DNA from: Rhynchonema sp. JSB1_4
Taxonomy: Eukaryota > Nematoda > Chromadorea > Monhysterida > Xyalidae
NCBI GenBank assembly: GCA_030248065.1
Contig: JASAMV010001038.1
Location: 80,027 to 144,026 of the forward strand
Length of the DNA stretch: 64,000 nt
Direction: 5' to 3'
Of this stretch, positions 12,423 through 26,429 are shown in pieces. The notes beneath the pieces are model-generated. The model saw only the letters and a list, made by a program, of their open reading frames with translations, did not search any database and was not told the origin of the DNA. Position 1 is the first letter of the stretch. Each line of letters begins with the position of its first letter. Position numbers and translations under genes: made by a program.

Positions 12423-15400
12423 AAATGTGTGGGAAAGATTTGAGTGTGATTGCGAAATTTGGGAATTACTGTTAAGTTATGACCTTGGGCTTGGCTAAAC
12501 TGAAAAAAGATTCTCATTCGCTCGACAATTAATGGGCACCCCACTGTGACGAGTGCCAAAAACATTGTTGCATGCGCCGATTAGAGAAGCGTCACTTATA
12601 AATTCATAATGAGCTAAAATGGGTGATCCAACCCCTCCAAAAAGAGCAACAGATGGTTGATGTATAGGGTGGTACGCAATCAGTTACGATCAAGATAAGA
12701 ACATAAACAGCGCGCGCAAGACAAAGTTGCCCGAAATGACCTTGGACCCACAGCACACAGGCTGGAGAGTTAGCCGTAAAATGGCCTTAATATTTGGTAG
12801 CATAATAGGACAAACAATACAGAACTACAAATGTTATACCGAAACATAAATAGAGACGAGACGACTAATATTAGATTTCAAGTGGTTTTGGCTGCCCGCC
12901 AAAGCTGAGAGATTATAAGTGCAAGAGGGCAACGGATCAAAGCTGGAAATATATAGTGTAGCAGACAGACAGACAGACAAACACGAAGATGCCCGTGGAT
13001 TCCACACACAGGCCCAGAGGACTATTGAGGTTACGCATGAATTTTTTTAAAGCAGAAGAATCTCCAGCAATTTGTGAGCTCCGCCAGATATCAAATTAAG
13101 GTTGGGCGGGGGCAATAACTGGAAGTCTAAGGCATTACATTGTACAGTATATAGTATGTATGTATAGCCATTTGTGCACATTTGACAGGCGCCATATGCA
13201 TAGATACATAGCTACCGTATCCCAGTCAGTCATGCTGCTACACACGGTTGCATCAGCTGTGGCCTGGAGACTAATCCGATTAGACTTTTATGGCACTCAC
13301 ACTGCCACAGCGTCAGCTGACGATAGTGTGGTAAGATACCAGCGGAACATCTATTTTGTGCAATAGCTGTTGTGATCGAAGTGTTCAGAATTTTTGGCCA
13401 ATTTTTGGCGCAAGTAGCTGCTCGACATCATACGGTCTGATTTAAGGTGTATTTGAAAGAGACGTTATTTCGTCACACTTAACCTGAAGAATGAATTGGC
13501 ATTATCTTCCAAAATCACAGGATCGCACCAAAGCAGTACAAAAGAGCAACAGCGCGCCACAAAACCTCATCTCACGCTAATTTGACGTCTATGTACACCT
13601 ATTCAAAAAAGAAGACTGGTGATTCACGTTTGTGTGGAGCCAAACCCAGGAAAAACGTGTATGAACACGTAAACTGACATCAGAGGTGCTATTGAAATGA
13701 ATATGGAAGTTAAACTAAGCGAAAAAGATAATTTGCGCGCAACACGCACGAAGTATAAAACAGGGGCGGACAGAGAGAGACACAGTTTTGTTTAGCAATA
13801 AGTTTTCCGTTTGAATAGAAAGAATGACCTTGACTGGGTGGGTAGCAGCATAAACGTGTCAAGCAACACACAATGGCACTAAAATATGGGCGCAACGTAC
13901 ACGTGACTGTGAAAAAAGTGGCCAAGCTAAATTGAGACAAAAACGGACTGTTTTCAGAACATGCACTTTAATCATCTTCCCGACGAAACTACACAACAAA
14001 ATTTTCCCTCGGATTTTTTTGCCCCAGAGCGAGCCAGGTAATTTTGTAATAATGCGCAATCAGATAAGAATACAGTTGGTGTCCAACAAACTGGCAATCC
14101 AAAAAACGGCGCCCACGCGATTTCCAGACAGAAAAGCACTTGTAAAGCGCGAAAAATAACGATATCATCGCAGGGCAAAAAGGTACAATTTTGCAAATTT
14201 TAGGTGCACAAATTGTGGCGAATCACCCATAAATTGAGCCACGATGCACTACTAATCACCGGAAAGGTACCCAAATAATTGCTTAATTGCAATTTGAAAA
14301 AGCTGATGAGTCACAAACAAGTAAACGTCGGATTTTTGTGGTCACCGCCGTTTTTCGGGCATATGCGCTTTGGGACCATGAATAATTAATGAGGGCACGC
14401 ACAGGGCACAGGTAATATTTGTTTGTGAATGGGGACCAGTGAGGGCAGGTTCCAACAAGTGTGGTTTTATATCATGCACGATGACAGTTTTAGAATTTGG
14501 TTCATGTTCACATTTACAGACAGAAACTTGAAAGTATAAGAGCCCGAAAATCAACATGGAACTCATTTGAGAACCGAAGCCTCTCATTCAGATTTCAGCT
14601 TTTGAGAACAAGTGGTGAGAAAATCATAAGCTACCGTAATCCCGTGCCTTGCATCAGGTAAAATTTGGGACAGACAATTCTGGCATTGGTATTTCGAAAT
14701 AATAAGTGGTAAGATGCTCTACCAGAAACGTGCGTGAGTGCCAAAATGAGTAATACGTGACCATAAAAGTGAAAGCTTCTCAATGGGCCATGAGCTGCAA
14801 TGCTTGAAAGAAGAAGAGCTACAAGGAATTCAGCCTTGTATTTCAAGATTTGGAACGACGACTATATTAAATTCCCGCTAGTGGCTTTAATGCGTCTAGT
14901 GTTTTAGTTTTATTGACCCTAATTGTGCGGGATCCAACACAGATTAGGAGGATTTATGTGTTCTTACAATAAAGCGCTGAAGTACATGAGCAAAATTTTC
15001 AACAGAGCAGACAGATGACAAACAAGCACTTTAAATTCAGTGAGCATAGACAAAACCGGAACTAATACTCCAACTGAACAACTTAACTTGACGACGGTGA
15101 GCGAACAAAAATTAGCATAATTTCCAGACATGATAAGAGTTCCGGTGTCATATCAAAGCACTTAAGCAACATGGAGAGACGTCACTTAAACCACAGATGC
15201 CCGAAATGGCTGACCATGAGCAAACATTGACAGAATGAAGACTGGTGTGAAAATCTATCTTTATAAAGACCCAGCCCACAAATCAGCTTGCATAAGCAAT
15301 CAGGAGGGATAATTATAGCCACCTACCAAGCAAGCACACGCAACAAACACAGACAGCACCAAATGAATATGGTTTAAAGGGGGTGGAACAGAACTAAATG

Positions 15401-18400
15401 TACTTGTGTGTCTTGTCCATGACCTGACAATATGCGATGTCAAAAGTGGGCGGAGTCTCAGGCAGACCAAGATAAACAGAAAAGCAGGTGCAAAGCGGGA
15501 TAGCGGAGGTGGGGGCTGGGATTTTCGCGCATTTTAGGATTTGGATTGGGGCGCGAGCGAAAGAACTGAGACAAAAAAATATATGTGCCGACTAACAAGC
15601 ATTCGTTAAACATTTTTGAACAGCATAATAAAACAAATTGTTAAAAAAAACAGACTAACTCTAACAAAACTCTGCCAATTTTTTGTGTCTCAATTCCACG
15701 CAAATCCGTTTTCAAGCAGGTTTTTGCACATCCCAATAAACATGAATTAACAAATGGAAGCCAATTAGTCCGGGGTGGAATAAATTAACACCACCGTTAC
15801 ACAACACGTACACAAGCAAAATAATGAGCTAACATCACACAATACACAATACAACAATACAAGAGAAGCTGTAAGCTGAGTACACAATAACAATGGATAT
15901 GGCTTGCATTGCGCGTGGGGTCAGCATGTAAGTGACAGGTTCAGGGCTCTAGAGGGGGTACAGCCAGTATACAAATTTCCACAGGTGCTTGACAGATTTA
16001 CAGGCTATTGATGACACGTAGTGAAGCGTTATGTCTGGATGGACGGATATAATTACACAATCGCTTTAATGGCTTGACATTCACATTTTTGGTGAAGATC
16101 AGGGCAATGGCTCAAGTCAAGTCATATAGGATGCGAACGTGATTAGACAGAAACCAAAAGATTATCGCTTTCGCATAGGATTTACGTAATCGATGCTGAT
16201 TCTTAAAATCTTTAAACGTTTTGGGTCACTAAGAATCGGAGGATTGATCGAGCTGTATCTATTACAAAACACACACACCTGCGCTTATGTGGACACTTTT
16301 ATAGTTCGCATTTGAACATTGGTCACAGTAAGCCGTGAAAGACCAACTTAGTGCGCGAGCCCCAAACTGCAAAAATCGTCTAAATGGCGTTCCAGTAGCT
16401 TAACGCCAATTTATATAACTAAATCTGGGTCATGATTTGTGACCTGGAGTCAAGCGAGGGATCATGTTACAAAATTCACAACAGTGCAGTCCACCTTTAA
16501 AGCGTTTTACCGCAAAGCTAGCCAGCCTAATTGACCAATTGACTCCACTAATTAGTCAACAAGCACACACGGAAATCTTTAAAGGACTACCGCCACATCT
16601 ATAACGCTGTGATGGCATGCAATATGAAGCCGGTTGCTGGTGCGCTGCAATGCATATTGAATTACAATGTCACCTAGATTTAGAGCCGACAGAAGCGACT
16701 ATTTATTGTTTTTGATATCCGAGAGGGCCCTTGAGAATTTCAAGCGACCCGCACTTGAGTCTAACACGTGCGGGGGAGGGAATGAGCGGCCTTGGGCCTT
16801 TGTTTTCCCTTTTGATGTACCCTGATTTACGCAACCAAAAAAGGACAAGCAAAGGATTCATAATTGGTCAGGTCTCATTACATGATGTTACAATGAGCTT
16901 TGTTGTCATTCCGCCAGCAAAATGATGTGTAATTTCAGTGTAACAGTCTGTAAATGATCTATGAAAATGTCACCATTTAGTGGATTTCTCTTGTCTAAAA
17001 TCAAGGAAATTGCACTATAATTTGATCGTATACGCTACAAAAGTTACTGAAAATTACTATTCGTTATTTGACATGCAAAAGTTACAGTCCAACTATAAAA
17101 CGATGACAAATGCCATCATTTAAGCCAATTATGCAGTAAAATTTTCAGCCACGGGGAGATACATGCGTAGTGTTTCACCGCGTGTATAATGACAATCATT
17201 TCATTTTTAACTGGACCAGAGAGCTGTGCTTTGATTTCACCATTCATTTTCCGTGAAACAATTTCGGTTTGCATCCATGTTTGTTGACTTTTGAAATTGC
17301 AGATTGTCCTAGAAAAGTCGGTGTCCAAAATTGAAATTTAATCCTCCTGAATTCAAATTTCACACCAAAATGCCCAGCAGACTAAACTGAAAATTCCTAA
17401 ACAAATAAAATAGTAAAAATGCACCATAAACATTGCCTGGTGTTCTGTTTGTCTGGTTACTATACAATTGAGCAGTTCTTATTTGTTTATAATCTCGTCT
17501 GAGAAGGGCCACACGTATACTATGTATAAGTACAAAAGTTTGAGCATCAGATCAGACAAAGTATTTGGGACACACCCCAATTGCAGCTTTGTTTACACAC
17601 TGGTCAAACCAGGAGGCTGGGTGCCAAAAGTTAGCCACACAACATCCAACATAACCTGCCATGTACACACAGTGGGCATCAGTGGGATGTGTGCATCTGT
17701 CCACACGGATCACCAAAGTGACAGCTGGTGCCAGGAACTTTGGGCTACTTCGGTTGCACAGTGGGTCACTGACGTTCTGACACCTATGGGACACGAACAT
17801 ATGTACATATGCTTGTTTCGGCACTATGCTACACTTTAAGTGGACACACAGGTACTGTATGTGTCTCACAGATCAGACAAGCATCCACACTATTACTACA
17901 AACATTAACGGGTTGGTTGGTACGTATGCTGTTATGCATATATGCGTAGCTGGACAAAATCTGACTCACTGACCCTGAAGGCTGAAGGGTGTACACCTAA
18001 CCCAAAACTGCCAGATATTGATAGAAGCGCGCCATATGTCACGGAAAGCCAAAAGTAATCTGATATTATGTTCTTTGAACGCAATAATAAATGATTTAGT
18101 GACTTTAAGTGTGACACTTATGGTGGCACTTCCCCTTTAACGCAGACGCAAGTCAACCACCCGCTGAGCGTTTTGTGGTGCACAGATGCGCCATCATGAT
18201 AAGGAAAGTCACAGCGCTTTGACTAAATAATAATTTGTATAAAAATATTGTTGCACAAGGTTATGTGAGTTTTGTTTGTATATTTGTTGTTCGTTGTGTA
18301 TAGTTTTGGAGATCAGATTATAACTGAACGAACACACAAACACGGTGTACATAACCTTGCGAAATAATATTCGGCTGACTATTCATCACTCACAGGGATG

Positions 18401-20590
18401 CGCGCTGCGGGCTTACCGTAATCCAAATGTAACGTGCTTCGAACAAAACGTTTGAAATTGTACCCTATAAGGACAGCGTAAAGTGCAACAAAATATTGAG
18501 CGGTTTACAAGATTAGTAAAATGACTTGTATAGGTACGTTTTCACCACTATAATAAAAACAAAATCTAGCAGAACTCAGCTTAACCGATTTGCAAAAAAG
18601 TAAGAACGAAACAAAGCAAAGCGATCACAAAACAAAGGTCGAAAACGTAAATAGTCCGCGCGGAACACCACAAAAGCCGGGAACATCAGAGAGAACAGAG
18701 AGATTAGGATCAGTTGCAAGATAAGAACACCAGCAAGGTTAAACAGTCACGGTGACAAAATGGCTTTTGTCCATTTGTCACGTTGTAATATCTAAGCATT
18801 GCACAAACGCACCATGGGTTACAGTTGAACGTGACTTTCGGCACGGTTATAAAGAAATTCTATTATAATGCTAGAAAATAAATTGGCACCAACAAGATCA
18901 TCTCATGTTTTGCTAGAATCGAACTATTCTATCACCAATGAAGAGAGTCCACTGCAATAAAGCAGCAAAACGTTCCGATGATCAAAGGGAGACATTTATA
19001 AATATACCTGTCGTTGTAGAGGTGTAATTTGTCGGTAGATAGGATATCTTAAAGAAAAGCAGTCAACACTTTAGATAAAATAAAGTTAAGGCTCTATCCC
19101 TACAGAGCTTGGGTTACGGTATCAGGAGAATAGTGACTCATTACTTTAACGACCCGCAGATAATCCGAATCGGTCAGTCAAACAATGAGTAAGGTGTTAG
19201 GAATGTTGCATGTGATATTGCTGGATGATGTTGGGTACCTCAAGTTGAAGGGCTCCCATTTAAAAGACAAGTCGTAACCCCAAGAAAGCCAAAATGCGGA
19301 AAATGTAACAAGCGCAAAACAATTCCGCGTTGATGAAATTTGAGTCCATTGCTGGTGAAAAAGCACAAAAATTATCTAAAAACGGAATTGTCGACCTTTT
19401 TGCAAACTAGACTTCAATATAAAGTCAAATTTCATCGTTTTGAAACTTAAGGCGGTTTCTTTACGCACATTTTTGGAGCGGCGTGAACCCCTTTGTGGTT
19501 CGGGTTACAAAACTAAAGTTATGCCCGTACAAGGTCCGGTTATAATCAGAGGTGACGGGAGGGCGACAGCTGTTTCCATGAAATTCTGGTCAGATAAATG
19601 GGTCTATTTTCATATTGTCACGAATACCTACCGTAATCCGGTCACAGAACACTGGTTTCAAAAAAATGAATAATAGTGACATAAAATGACACCAAACGCA
19701 CTAACGGCGAAGGTATATCCACTTTCACTAATATAATACGATTTGCACCTCTCCAAGCACTGAAACGGAGCAAATCTCAAAGAGTAAATATAACACATCA
19801 GTAGTGACCCAGAAAGATATGACTCATCCGCGCACATAAAAACATACTATTGTCGACCCTACTATACTAATAATTTTGGACACCCAGTCAGAATGCGCCC
19901 AGAAAATTGGCATGTATGAATTTCAAACGCGCAAAGTGGACTATTTGCAACAAGTTGGATGACAACAAATTGGTGCAAGAGTGACCATTGAAATCATATA
20001 ATAATTTATGATGAGAGGAAGGAACAAAGGTTTGAAGGCAGGTGGATATAACCTTTTCAAAAATGTGTCAATATTCAATCTATTGTTTAAAAGATTTGCA
20101 CCCATATTTTCTCTTTCATTTAGTTCAGTATCAGCAGCTGGTGTTATCACTTTTCAACAGCTTTCGCTTGTTATAGAAAACCGTGCATCTCTCTTTTCTG
20201 ACAACCACTGATAAACCATGCAATTGTGTTTTTATGACAATAAAAAGTGACACGAAAATGGACAAGCGTGCGAAAAAAATGACATAAAAATGGACAAAAG
20301 GAGCGAGAAATTCAGCACGTCAGTCAGATATGGCCATTTATCTCTATTATGAAAGAATCAAAATGTCATAAAAATGATCCCGTTTGACAAAACATATTTA
20401 AATGAAAAACGCTTTTTTGAGTGACGTTTATGCCCAATGTGCTTTTTGGCTCAAGCCGAGATGAAATTGTGAGCGGTAAGAATTAGAACAGAAAATATGG
20501 TTAAAAACAATTGGTTAATTGGTCAAAAATGCAAATGATGAGCAAGAAAGGGAAGCGTTAAATTGAAACAATAAAGTGATAACGCAATTC
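12423..20590. other. Long stretch without recognisable genes
   Basis: AT-rich, with no ORF that I trust. It contains a short CAGA microsatellite at 12963-12981, the foldback at 18243-18371, and scattered TACCGTAATCC/GGTTACGGTA and TACAGTATGTA-like motifs (for example 13143, 14632, 18415, 19115, 19628). It may hold upstream non-coding exons or introns of the minus-strand BH3 gene, whose first coding exon is preceded by a splice acceptor. Confidence 0.5.
18243..18371. repeat. Short foldback repeat
   Basis: The left arm around GCACAAGGTTATGTGAG and the right arm around TGTACATAACCTTGCG are imperfect reverse complements; both arms continue into AATATT. Total length is about 130 bp. It looks like a small MITE remnant, with no clear target duplication. 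Confidence 0.5.
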
Positions 20591-20597
20591 TACTCAC

Positions 20598-20833
20598 CGT
20601 TTCTTCATACAGGTCCATCGCAAGTTTGTCGATAATTTTCTGGCCACTCGACAAAAAAAGATAATGTTTTCTCGTAAATCGTGGGCAGAGCAGGCACAGA
20701 TTTTTGCTTCGGGAAGGAGTGAACCTGAAAGAACTGGCTTTGGTATACGCATGTAATTTACTGAGCTGCTTCCGACAGCCAGAAGCAAATCGGTTAATGC
20801 GAGCCAAACGAATGATTTGAAGAAGCCATACAT
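20598..20833 (-). CDS. Candidate first exon of a small secreted peptide
   Basis: An ATG at 20833 opens 78 codons that run into a consensus donor (ACG|GTGAGT) at 20598, phase 2. The N-terminus MYGFFKSFVWLALTDLLLAV is a good signal peptide, followed by about 58 residues with four cysteines in a C-x-C, x12, C, x12-13, C arrangement. A TATA-like CTTTATATG lies about 45 bp upstream. I could not find a following exon in the right phase, and a second frame is also open over this stretch, so the call is tentative. No family was recognised. Confidence 0.3.
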
Positions 20834-20915
20834 TTTCAGGCTGCGAAAGATTTTCAAAAGTGAAAAAACCTGGCTTCATATAAAGATATGTACCGCAAAA
20901 TGAGAGGACGAGCAA

Positions 20916-23900
20916 ATGTGGGCGGAGTCCAACGCCAGGGCAACCAATGGCGGTTCACTTTCGACTTTGGATGCAAAGTCTGCCAACACATTGTGTTCCG
21001 TGAAACATCACTGGCTTGTTCAAGGTGTAAAAATTCACGTGAGCTCGAAAAAGATAGCTTTCACAAGAATAAAGCAGAAGCTCATGAAGCACTCATCTCC
21101 GTTTTGCAGGGTGACCTCCTGTGAAACTTTGAACGAAAATTGCCTTCTTTTATATCGGAACAACACCACTCAAGATAAACAATCATTATTGCAAATATTG
21201 AAATAGAAAATACAACTTGAACTTTAATTCATGCATGTATAATGGCGCACGCCGTATTATTTTACATTTGGTCAGATACAAAACATCATAATAACAGAAT
21301 TATGCGCGCGAAAGGTTATTTATTCGGCGATTATCCTTGTAGTGAACAGGCGAAAAGTTGATTTTATATGATTTCGGTTTGATTGTAGGTGTAGACGCAA
21401 TTCATGTTCTTTTGAAAGCAGGGGAAAAATTAGAACATGAATTCATAACTGAACCAGAGAACTCTTTTGTGACCGAATGAAACACGATAAAAACTGTCAC
21501 TAATAGGACCGAGATGTCTTCAAGGTCATAAACGTTCTTTTCTTCTCAAAATCGACCCTTAATTCGGGTGCCTGATATGGGGTGACATGTAAACAATTGC
21601 GCACGTGCAGCAACCGTTTTTAAACAACTGCGGCAATCACTGTTTCTCGGTACACCTGATGCAACTGCAACAAATACCTACAGTACATCGTGAACAAATC
21701 TAAATGATGCCCAATAACCACAAGCACGGTATTAAACGAGATTTGTCTCGCTCATTAGGATAAGGATAACACACGTCTTGTTCAGAAATGAATTTTCTGT
21801 TCAAGAAGGTCAAACACGATCTGAAATCTTTTCAAGTGGTGGTGCGCATTTACACGGAGATGCTATAATCTCATTTGTCTTGCCTATTTGGCTCAGAGAG
21901 TCGCAAATTAACGATATTTTTATTTTCTATTATGTAAAGTCAGTGAAGCATGACAATGTGCACTGAAAAGGTTACACTTTTTCGGAACCAATGAAACCTT
22001 TTGTGGTGTTTTTTTTTCGAAAAGGTACTATGTACGGTTTTTCATGAGAAAGGCAATTGACCTTGACGGGTTGAACGGTTATCTAAGCAATCGAATGATC
22101 TTGAAATGGCTCATCAATGCAAAATAAGGAGGCTTCTTTAAAAACACACATGCAATGCAACACATTAAAACGATGGCTTTAATGGTCAGAGCGCTATAGG
22201 TGACAAGCTTAACAAAGATCAAAGAAGCGCTTTAATCCTGAATCAAGGTCACACATCATGCTTCACTCCCTTTCAACCAGCTAAACAAGCCGCTAAACGA
22301 CTTAAGAAATAATCAGTAGTTAAAATGATGTGATTTATGCATGCAACCTTTCAATCGAGTTAGAGCTTGCAGCTTGAACTGTAAAAATGTCACGAGTACT
22401 AAACCCCCTTTAGCGAGACCCTCTTGCAACTCATATAGTGAACGATAGTTTGGTCATGCCGTTAGGTGCTGGTCTGATACGGCACTCGATACATAAAAGC
22501 GAACAGTCTTCGCAGTGAGCAGAAATGACACAGGCCCGTCACCACCATAAAGGGGGTAGACTGTATTAGGACGACTCCAGGTTCTTGCGAGTATTGGCGC
22601 TCTTCAAATAGCATTTAGGAGCAGTGCTTCGCACACTTTTCAGTATCGTCAAGCTAAGCGGTTCTGTAGATTATTTTATTTTGCGTGACAAACGAAAAAT
22701 AATCAAACATACGTTACATTGAAATGAATGTGCGATACATTTCAATTTCGATATTGCTCCCTTGTGGCGCACGCGCCCTTTTGATATGCAAATTAGAAAT
22801 TTGTTGCAAACCAAGAGAGCAGTAAAGCAACAGTGTGTTAAACGAACCAAGGCTAAATACGACTTAATGGTCAAACTCGTAAAAATAGAACGGTTTTCAA
22901 AATAGTTTCTTGGCCTTATTTTTCTTTGTGTTCGATAGAAGAAATTAGCATATTTGTTGCAAAATTGTTGCAAAAATACTGCGAATCCGTACAAATAAAT
23001 CAAGGTCGACTAACAATCACAAAAACTGAGCCATCCCAAGGGAATGAGGGAAAATAAATTGAGTATTGGGAGGATATTTCAGAAAAGATCATTTTTAATT
23101 ATCGAGCCAAAAAGCGCAACAGGGCAGCGCGTTAGAAGGCAACACGGTCAATTAACCGGTTGACTTCATTTACAACCGTAATTTTATTCATGCAAAGCTC
23201 TTGTTTGCAGGCGGTCACCTTTGAAGCCTGAGCCTTCATAAGTCAAGAGGTTTGAGAGGTACGAGACGCGTGTCACACGCGGTCTTTTGTTTTTGTGGGG
23301 ATTAGCAAAACTGTATAGGTACATGAAACAAGGGGATACGGCTGTCATATTTGGTTATTGTGTACACAGACACTTGTTGATGATGTGCGTATTTGTGCAG
23401 TTAATCTTTGCCATGCTTTGGTGCGCCATCTCTTGTTTGAAATTCGACCGCACCATTCACAACGCGTGCTTAGTACCAACAGAAGATGCGGGGATTACGG
23501 TGGCACACTTTTGCGACTGTGGTGCTCTTCCAACACTGCACTTCAGTACATACAGTATGTGTCATCAACGCCTTACCAATATATTTCTTGGAGTAATTTG
23601 GTGCAGCCTACATGTTGTTTTTCACGTACAGTATATATGGATGTGTACGAACGAGTGTAGGAGCGTCTTTACACGGCAAATATTGACACTTTCTGGTAAT
23701 TCACAGTAACCGAGTACAGTTCCGGTTGCAGACAGGCAGCTTGGTTTGAACACCTGTGAAAATAAAGCAATTGTTGATTGAACTTATGTAAATAATGCCA
23801 GGTACTCATTGATAGAAAGTTAGGCTCATGGCCTTAAATTTCATCCATTGGCCCGTGGTTCGATAATCAATGAGTGCTAGGGGCGTACATATCAAAAGCA

Positions 23901-23921
23901 AGGATAAGGCTGTGGTAATAA
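20916..23921. other. No recognisable gene
   Basis: Nothing supports a coding exon here. It is AT-rich with short unrelated ORFs on both strands and no clear transposon termini. Confidence 0.45.
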
Positions 23922-23925
23922 TTAA

Positions 23926-24061
23926 GGCCTAACTATACTTCGTTCTCTCAGAGAACAAAGAACAAATTCTCGCGCGCTGATTGGTCCACGTATGTTCAAC
24001 AGCCAATCAGCGCGCGAGAATTTGTTCTTTGTTCTCTGAGAGAACGAAGTATAGTTAGGCC
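23926..24061. mobile_element. 136-bp TTAA-flanked foldback MITE, copy 1
   Basis: This is a near-perfect palindrome. GGCCTAACTATACTTCGTTC at the left is mirrored by the right end, and the arms of about 60 nt are separated by a short loop (near 23985-24000). It is flanked on both sides by TTAA (23922-23925 and 24062-24065), the target duplication typical of piggyBac-type elements. It has no coding capacity. A second copy lies at 25090-25230. Confidence 0.85.
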
Positions 24062-24604
24062 TTAATAACGCAGGTCCAGATGATTGCCTCTGTTGCATCA
24101 GATCAGATCAGATCACATCACGTGATGCATGTGACCACCAAGTCACATCCGATCTCATTGCTGTGACCGCCGAGTCCGACCGTCCCATCCGATCACCAAC
24201 TTTGATATCGACCGTGTGGTCTTTCAACAGTCAGCCAGATTGTTTTGCAAATCCATGCGTTGTTATGGGTAACGCCAGATCATTATCTGACATCTGCCCT
24301 TCTTGTTCAGGTGTTGGCATTTCCAAATTGGGCCTGTCCGTGTTCCATAAGGTTTTGAGAAATTCACGTCACGTATGCATGGAGTAACACTGCGCACCAT
24401 GAAGTACACCTTCGTGCTGCCCTGGAGATTCACACGTTTTGTGTGTTAGACAACAAACCAACAAACGTAAAACGAGGCCGAACGAGCAGGGTGGAAGTTG
24501 GTTCATTGCGCACAGAAAAGCTTGAGGCACACGGCATGGTTTCGTTTAGAAAAGATGCGATGTCCAACTGTGATCAGAAAACGGCCAACAATCACATGAC
24601 AGTA

Positions 24605-24964
24605 TAGTCCAGCCACGTGCTCATGAGACGACTCTTTTTAAAGCTTGCTTGGCCAGATTCAAAAATGCGCCGGTTGCACGGGTTTTCGCAAATAAAAGAA
24701 AGAGATTGGGCTGAGAGACATGATGACAAGTTCCAGTTGGCTGACCTCAACTTGTTGCGTGCTTACGCGAACAGCAACGTCGTTCAACACACAGTTTTGG
24801 GAGTCAAAAGGGAATTTACGCACAGAGGTGGAGAGCGTGTTTTCAAAAATACATGCATTTCTCTTTCTTTCATTTCCGAAATACTGTACGTAGAACCGGA
24901 ACATTATTGGATCCGTTCAAGTCAACTTTAAAATAAGTCGTCTCATGAGCTCGTGGCTGGACTA
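24605..24964. mobile_element. 360-bp TA-flanked MITE, copy 1
   Basis: The terminal inverted repeats begin TAGTCCAGCCACG and continue through CTCATGAGACGAC on both ends. TA flanks both sides (24603-24604, 24965-24966), as expected for a Tc1/mariner-type element. The internal sequence is shared with copies at 30935-31292 and 52270-52626, including a stretch (CAGTTGGCTGACC) conserved in all three. The internal ORFs are not conserved as proteins. Confidence 0.85.
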
Positions 24965-25089
24965 TACTTGCACTGCACCACACCAACTGCGGTCAGCAAT
25001 AAGGTCTTTACAAGTCGGGTCGGACTATGTCCATTACATTCTCATTCATTCAGCCATTCTGCGACCGGCTCGCGCCCAGACAGTTTTAA

Positions 25090-25230
25090 GGCCTAACTAT
25101 ACTTCGTTCTCTCAGAGAACAAAGAACAAATTCTCTTGCACTGATTGGCTGTTGAACATATTCTACGCGGACCAATCAGCGCGCGAGAATTTGTTCTTTG
25201 TTCTCTGGGAGAACGAAGTATAGTTAGGCC
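25090..25230. mobile_element. TTAA-type foldback MITE, copy 2
   Basis: Same ends and arms as the copy at 23926-24061. The left flank is TTAA (25086-25089) and the right flank is TTTA, so one side has mutated. Copies 1 and 2 differ mainly in the loop and part of one arm. A shorter related piece (CGCTGATTGGCTG) lies near 27755. Confidence 0.8.
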
Positions 25231-25840
25231 TTTACAGTGCGAGAGCAGCGTGTCATAGCAACTGCAAGTGTATACGTCGATGGCTGTGATTGAATTGTCA
25301 TCAGAGTAGCTGATAGTCACCAAGCGTTGTTTTCACGAGTTGGGAGTGTAATTGTAGGGCTTTGTGCGCTCCTTGTTTTTTATGTGCGCTAACAACATCC
25401 ATTCTAATACCAAAAACACCTCGAAAAATGAGGCAACACCAAAAACAACATTTGATATTACAATATTTCACGAGAATATCACGTATGCAGTGCGTACCGA
25501 AGAAGTTCGATTCAGCCCCTGAGACAAAAGTTTAGACATTTCAAATCACGAAACCATACAAAGTGGAGGCTTTCATCAGAATCTTGTAGCGGAATGAAAG
25601 AATAGTGCTTTTCGGACCTGCAAATGCGCGTTTTTATGCTTCTTCTCAGCACAAAAACCATTGTTATGATGTTCACATTCGGCTATTTGCACCACTGCTT
25701 ACACACAAATCCTTTCATCACAAAATCATCTGTCTGTATTTGACAAAAACGTGTGGCAAAGCGATGAGTCGATCTGCTGAAAAATTTTAATCAGAAGTAA
25801 GCCTCGGGAAAAAACCTCACAAAACAGCCTTCATTCGTAG

Positions 25841-25846
25841 TTTATT
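25841..25846 (-). terminator. Possible polyadenylation signal of the HtrL/YibB-like gene
   Basis: AATAAA on the minus strand, about 585 bp beyond the stop codon of the gene at 26430-29301. The spacing is long but possible; no cleavage site can be shown. Confidence 0.3.
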
Positions 25847-26429
25847 CGATGGAGGGGAGGTTGGGGCTAAATCAAAACTTCTCCAGCACATTGGGTCGCA
25901 CATTTCACAAACTACCGCAGGCTAGATCAACAACTTGCAGCAAGCAAAAAGAGATAAGGTCCGCCTTCAATGGCCCGAAATGTTGATATGGTCCACATGA
26001 TTACCGACGGGTATCAAACGTGATGATCGGATCAGTTACGCTGGTCGAAATTCTGGCATTGGTCTCTTTGTCGTTGATGAACACACTCACGTCTGTATAC
26101 ATACGGTAACAAAGGCAAATCTGAGATCCGTTCACCGAATTTGACGCCGACTAACATATGAACCTGAGTTTTCCACATGAACCCCCCCGTGGGGTATGTT
26201 CGGAAACATAGGGGAAACATTTTGGTGTTGTTGAACTCATCGCCAATATTGTCGAATGTTATCGCAATCCCTTCAAGTGATTTTTAAATAGCGTGTTTGA
26301 AAATCAATGCTTTTTTGTCAAATTTAGGAACACCCTAAGTTGAGGCGGAGACGTTTCCGAATAGAATCCTCGGGCGGCTGTTCGTGGGGCTCTACGTGAG
26401 AAACTCAGGGAATAAAAATGCACTGTTGA

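Noticed and set aside
19941..20150. ORF ending in CCHPTCCK as an insulin-like A chain paired with the secreted-peptide exon at 20598-20833
   Set aside because: The only usable acceptor gives the wrong phase, and the cysteine spacing lacks the last A-chain cysteine.
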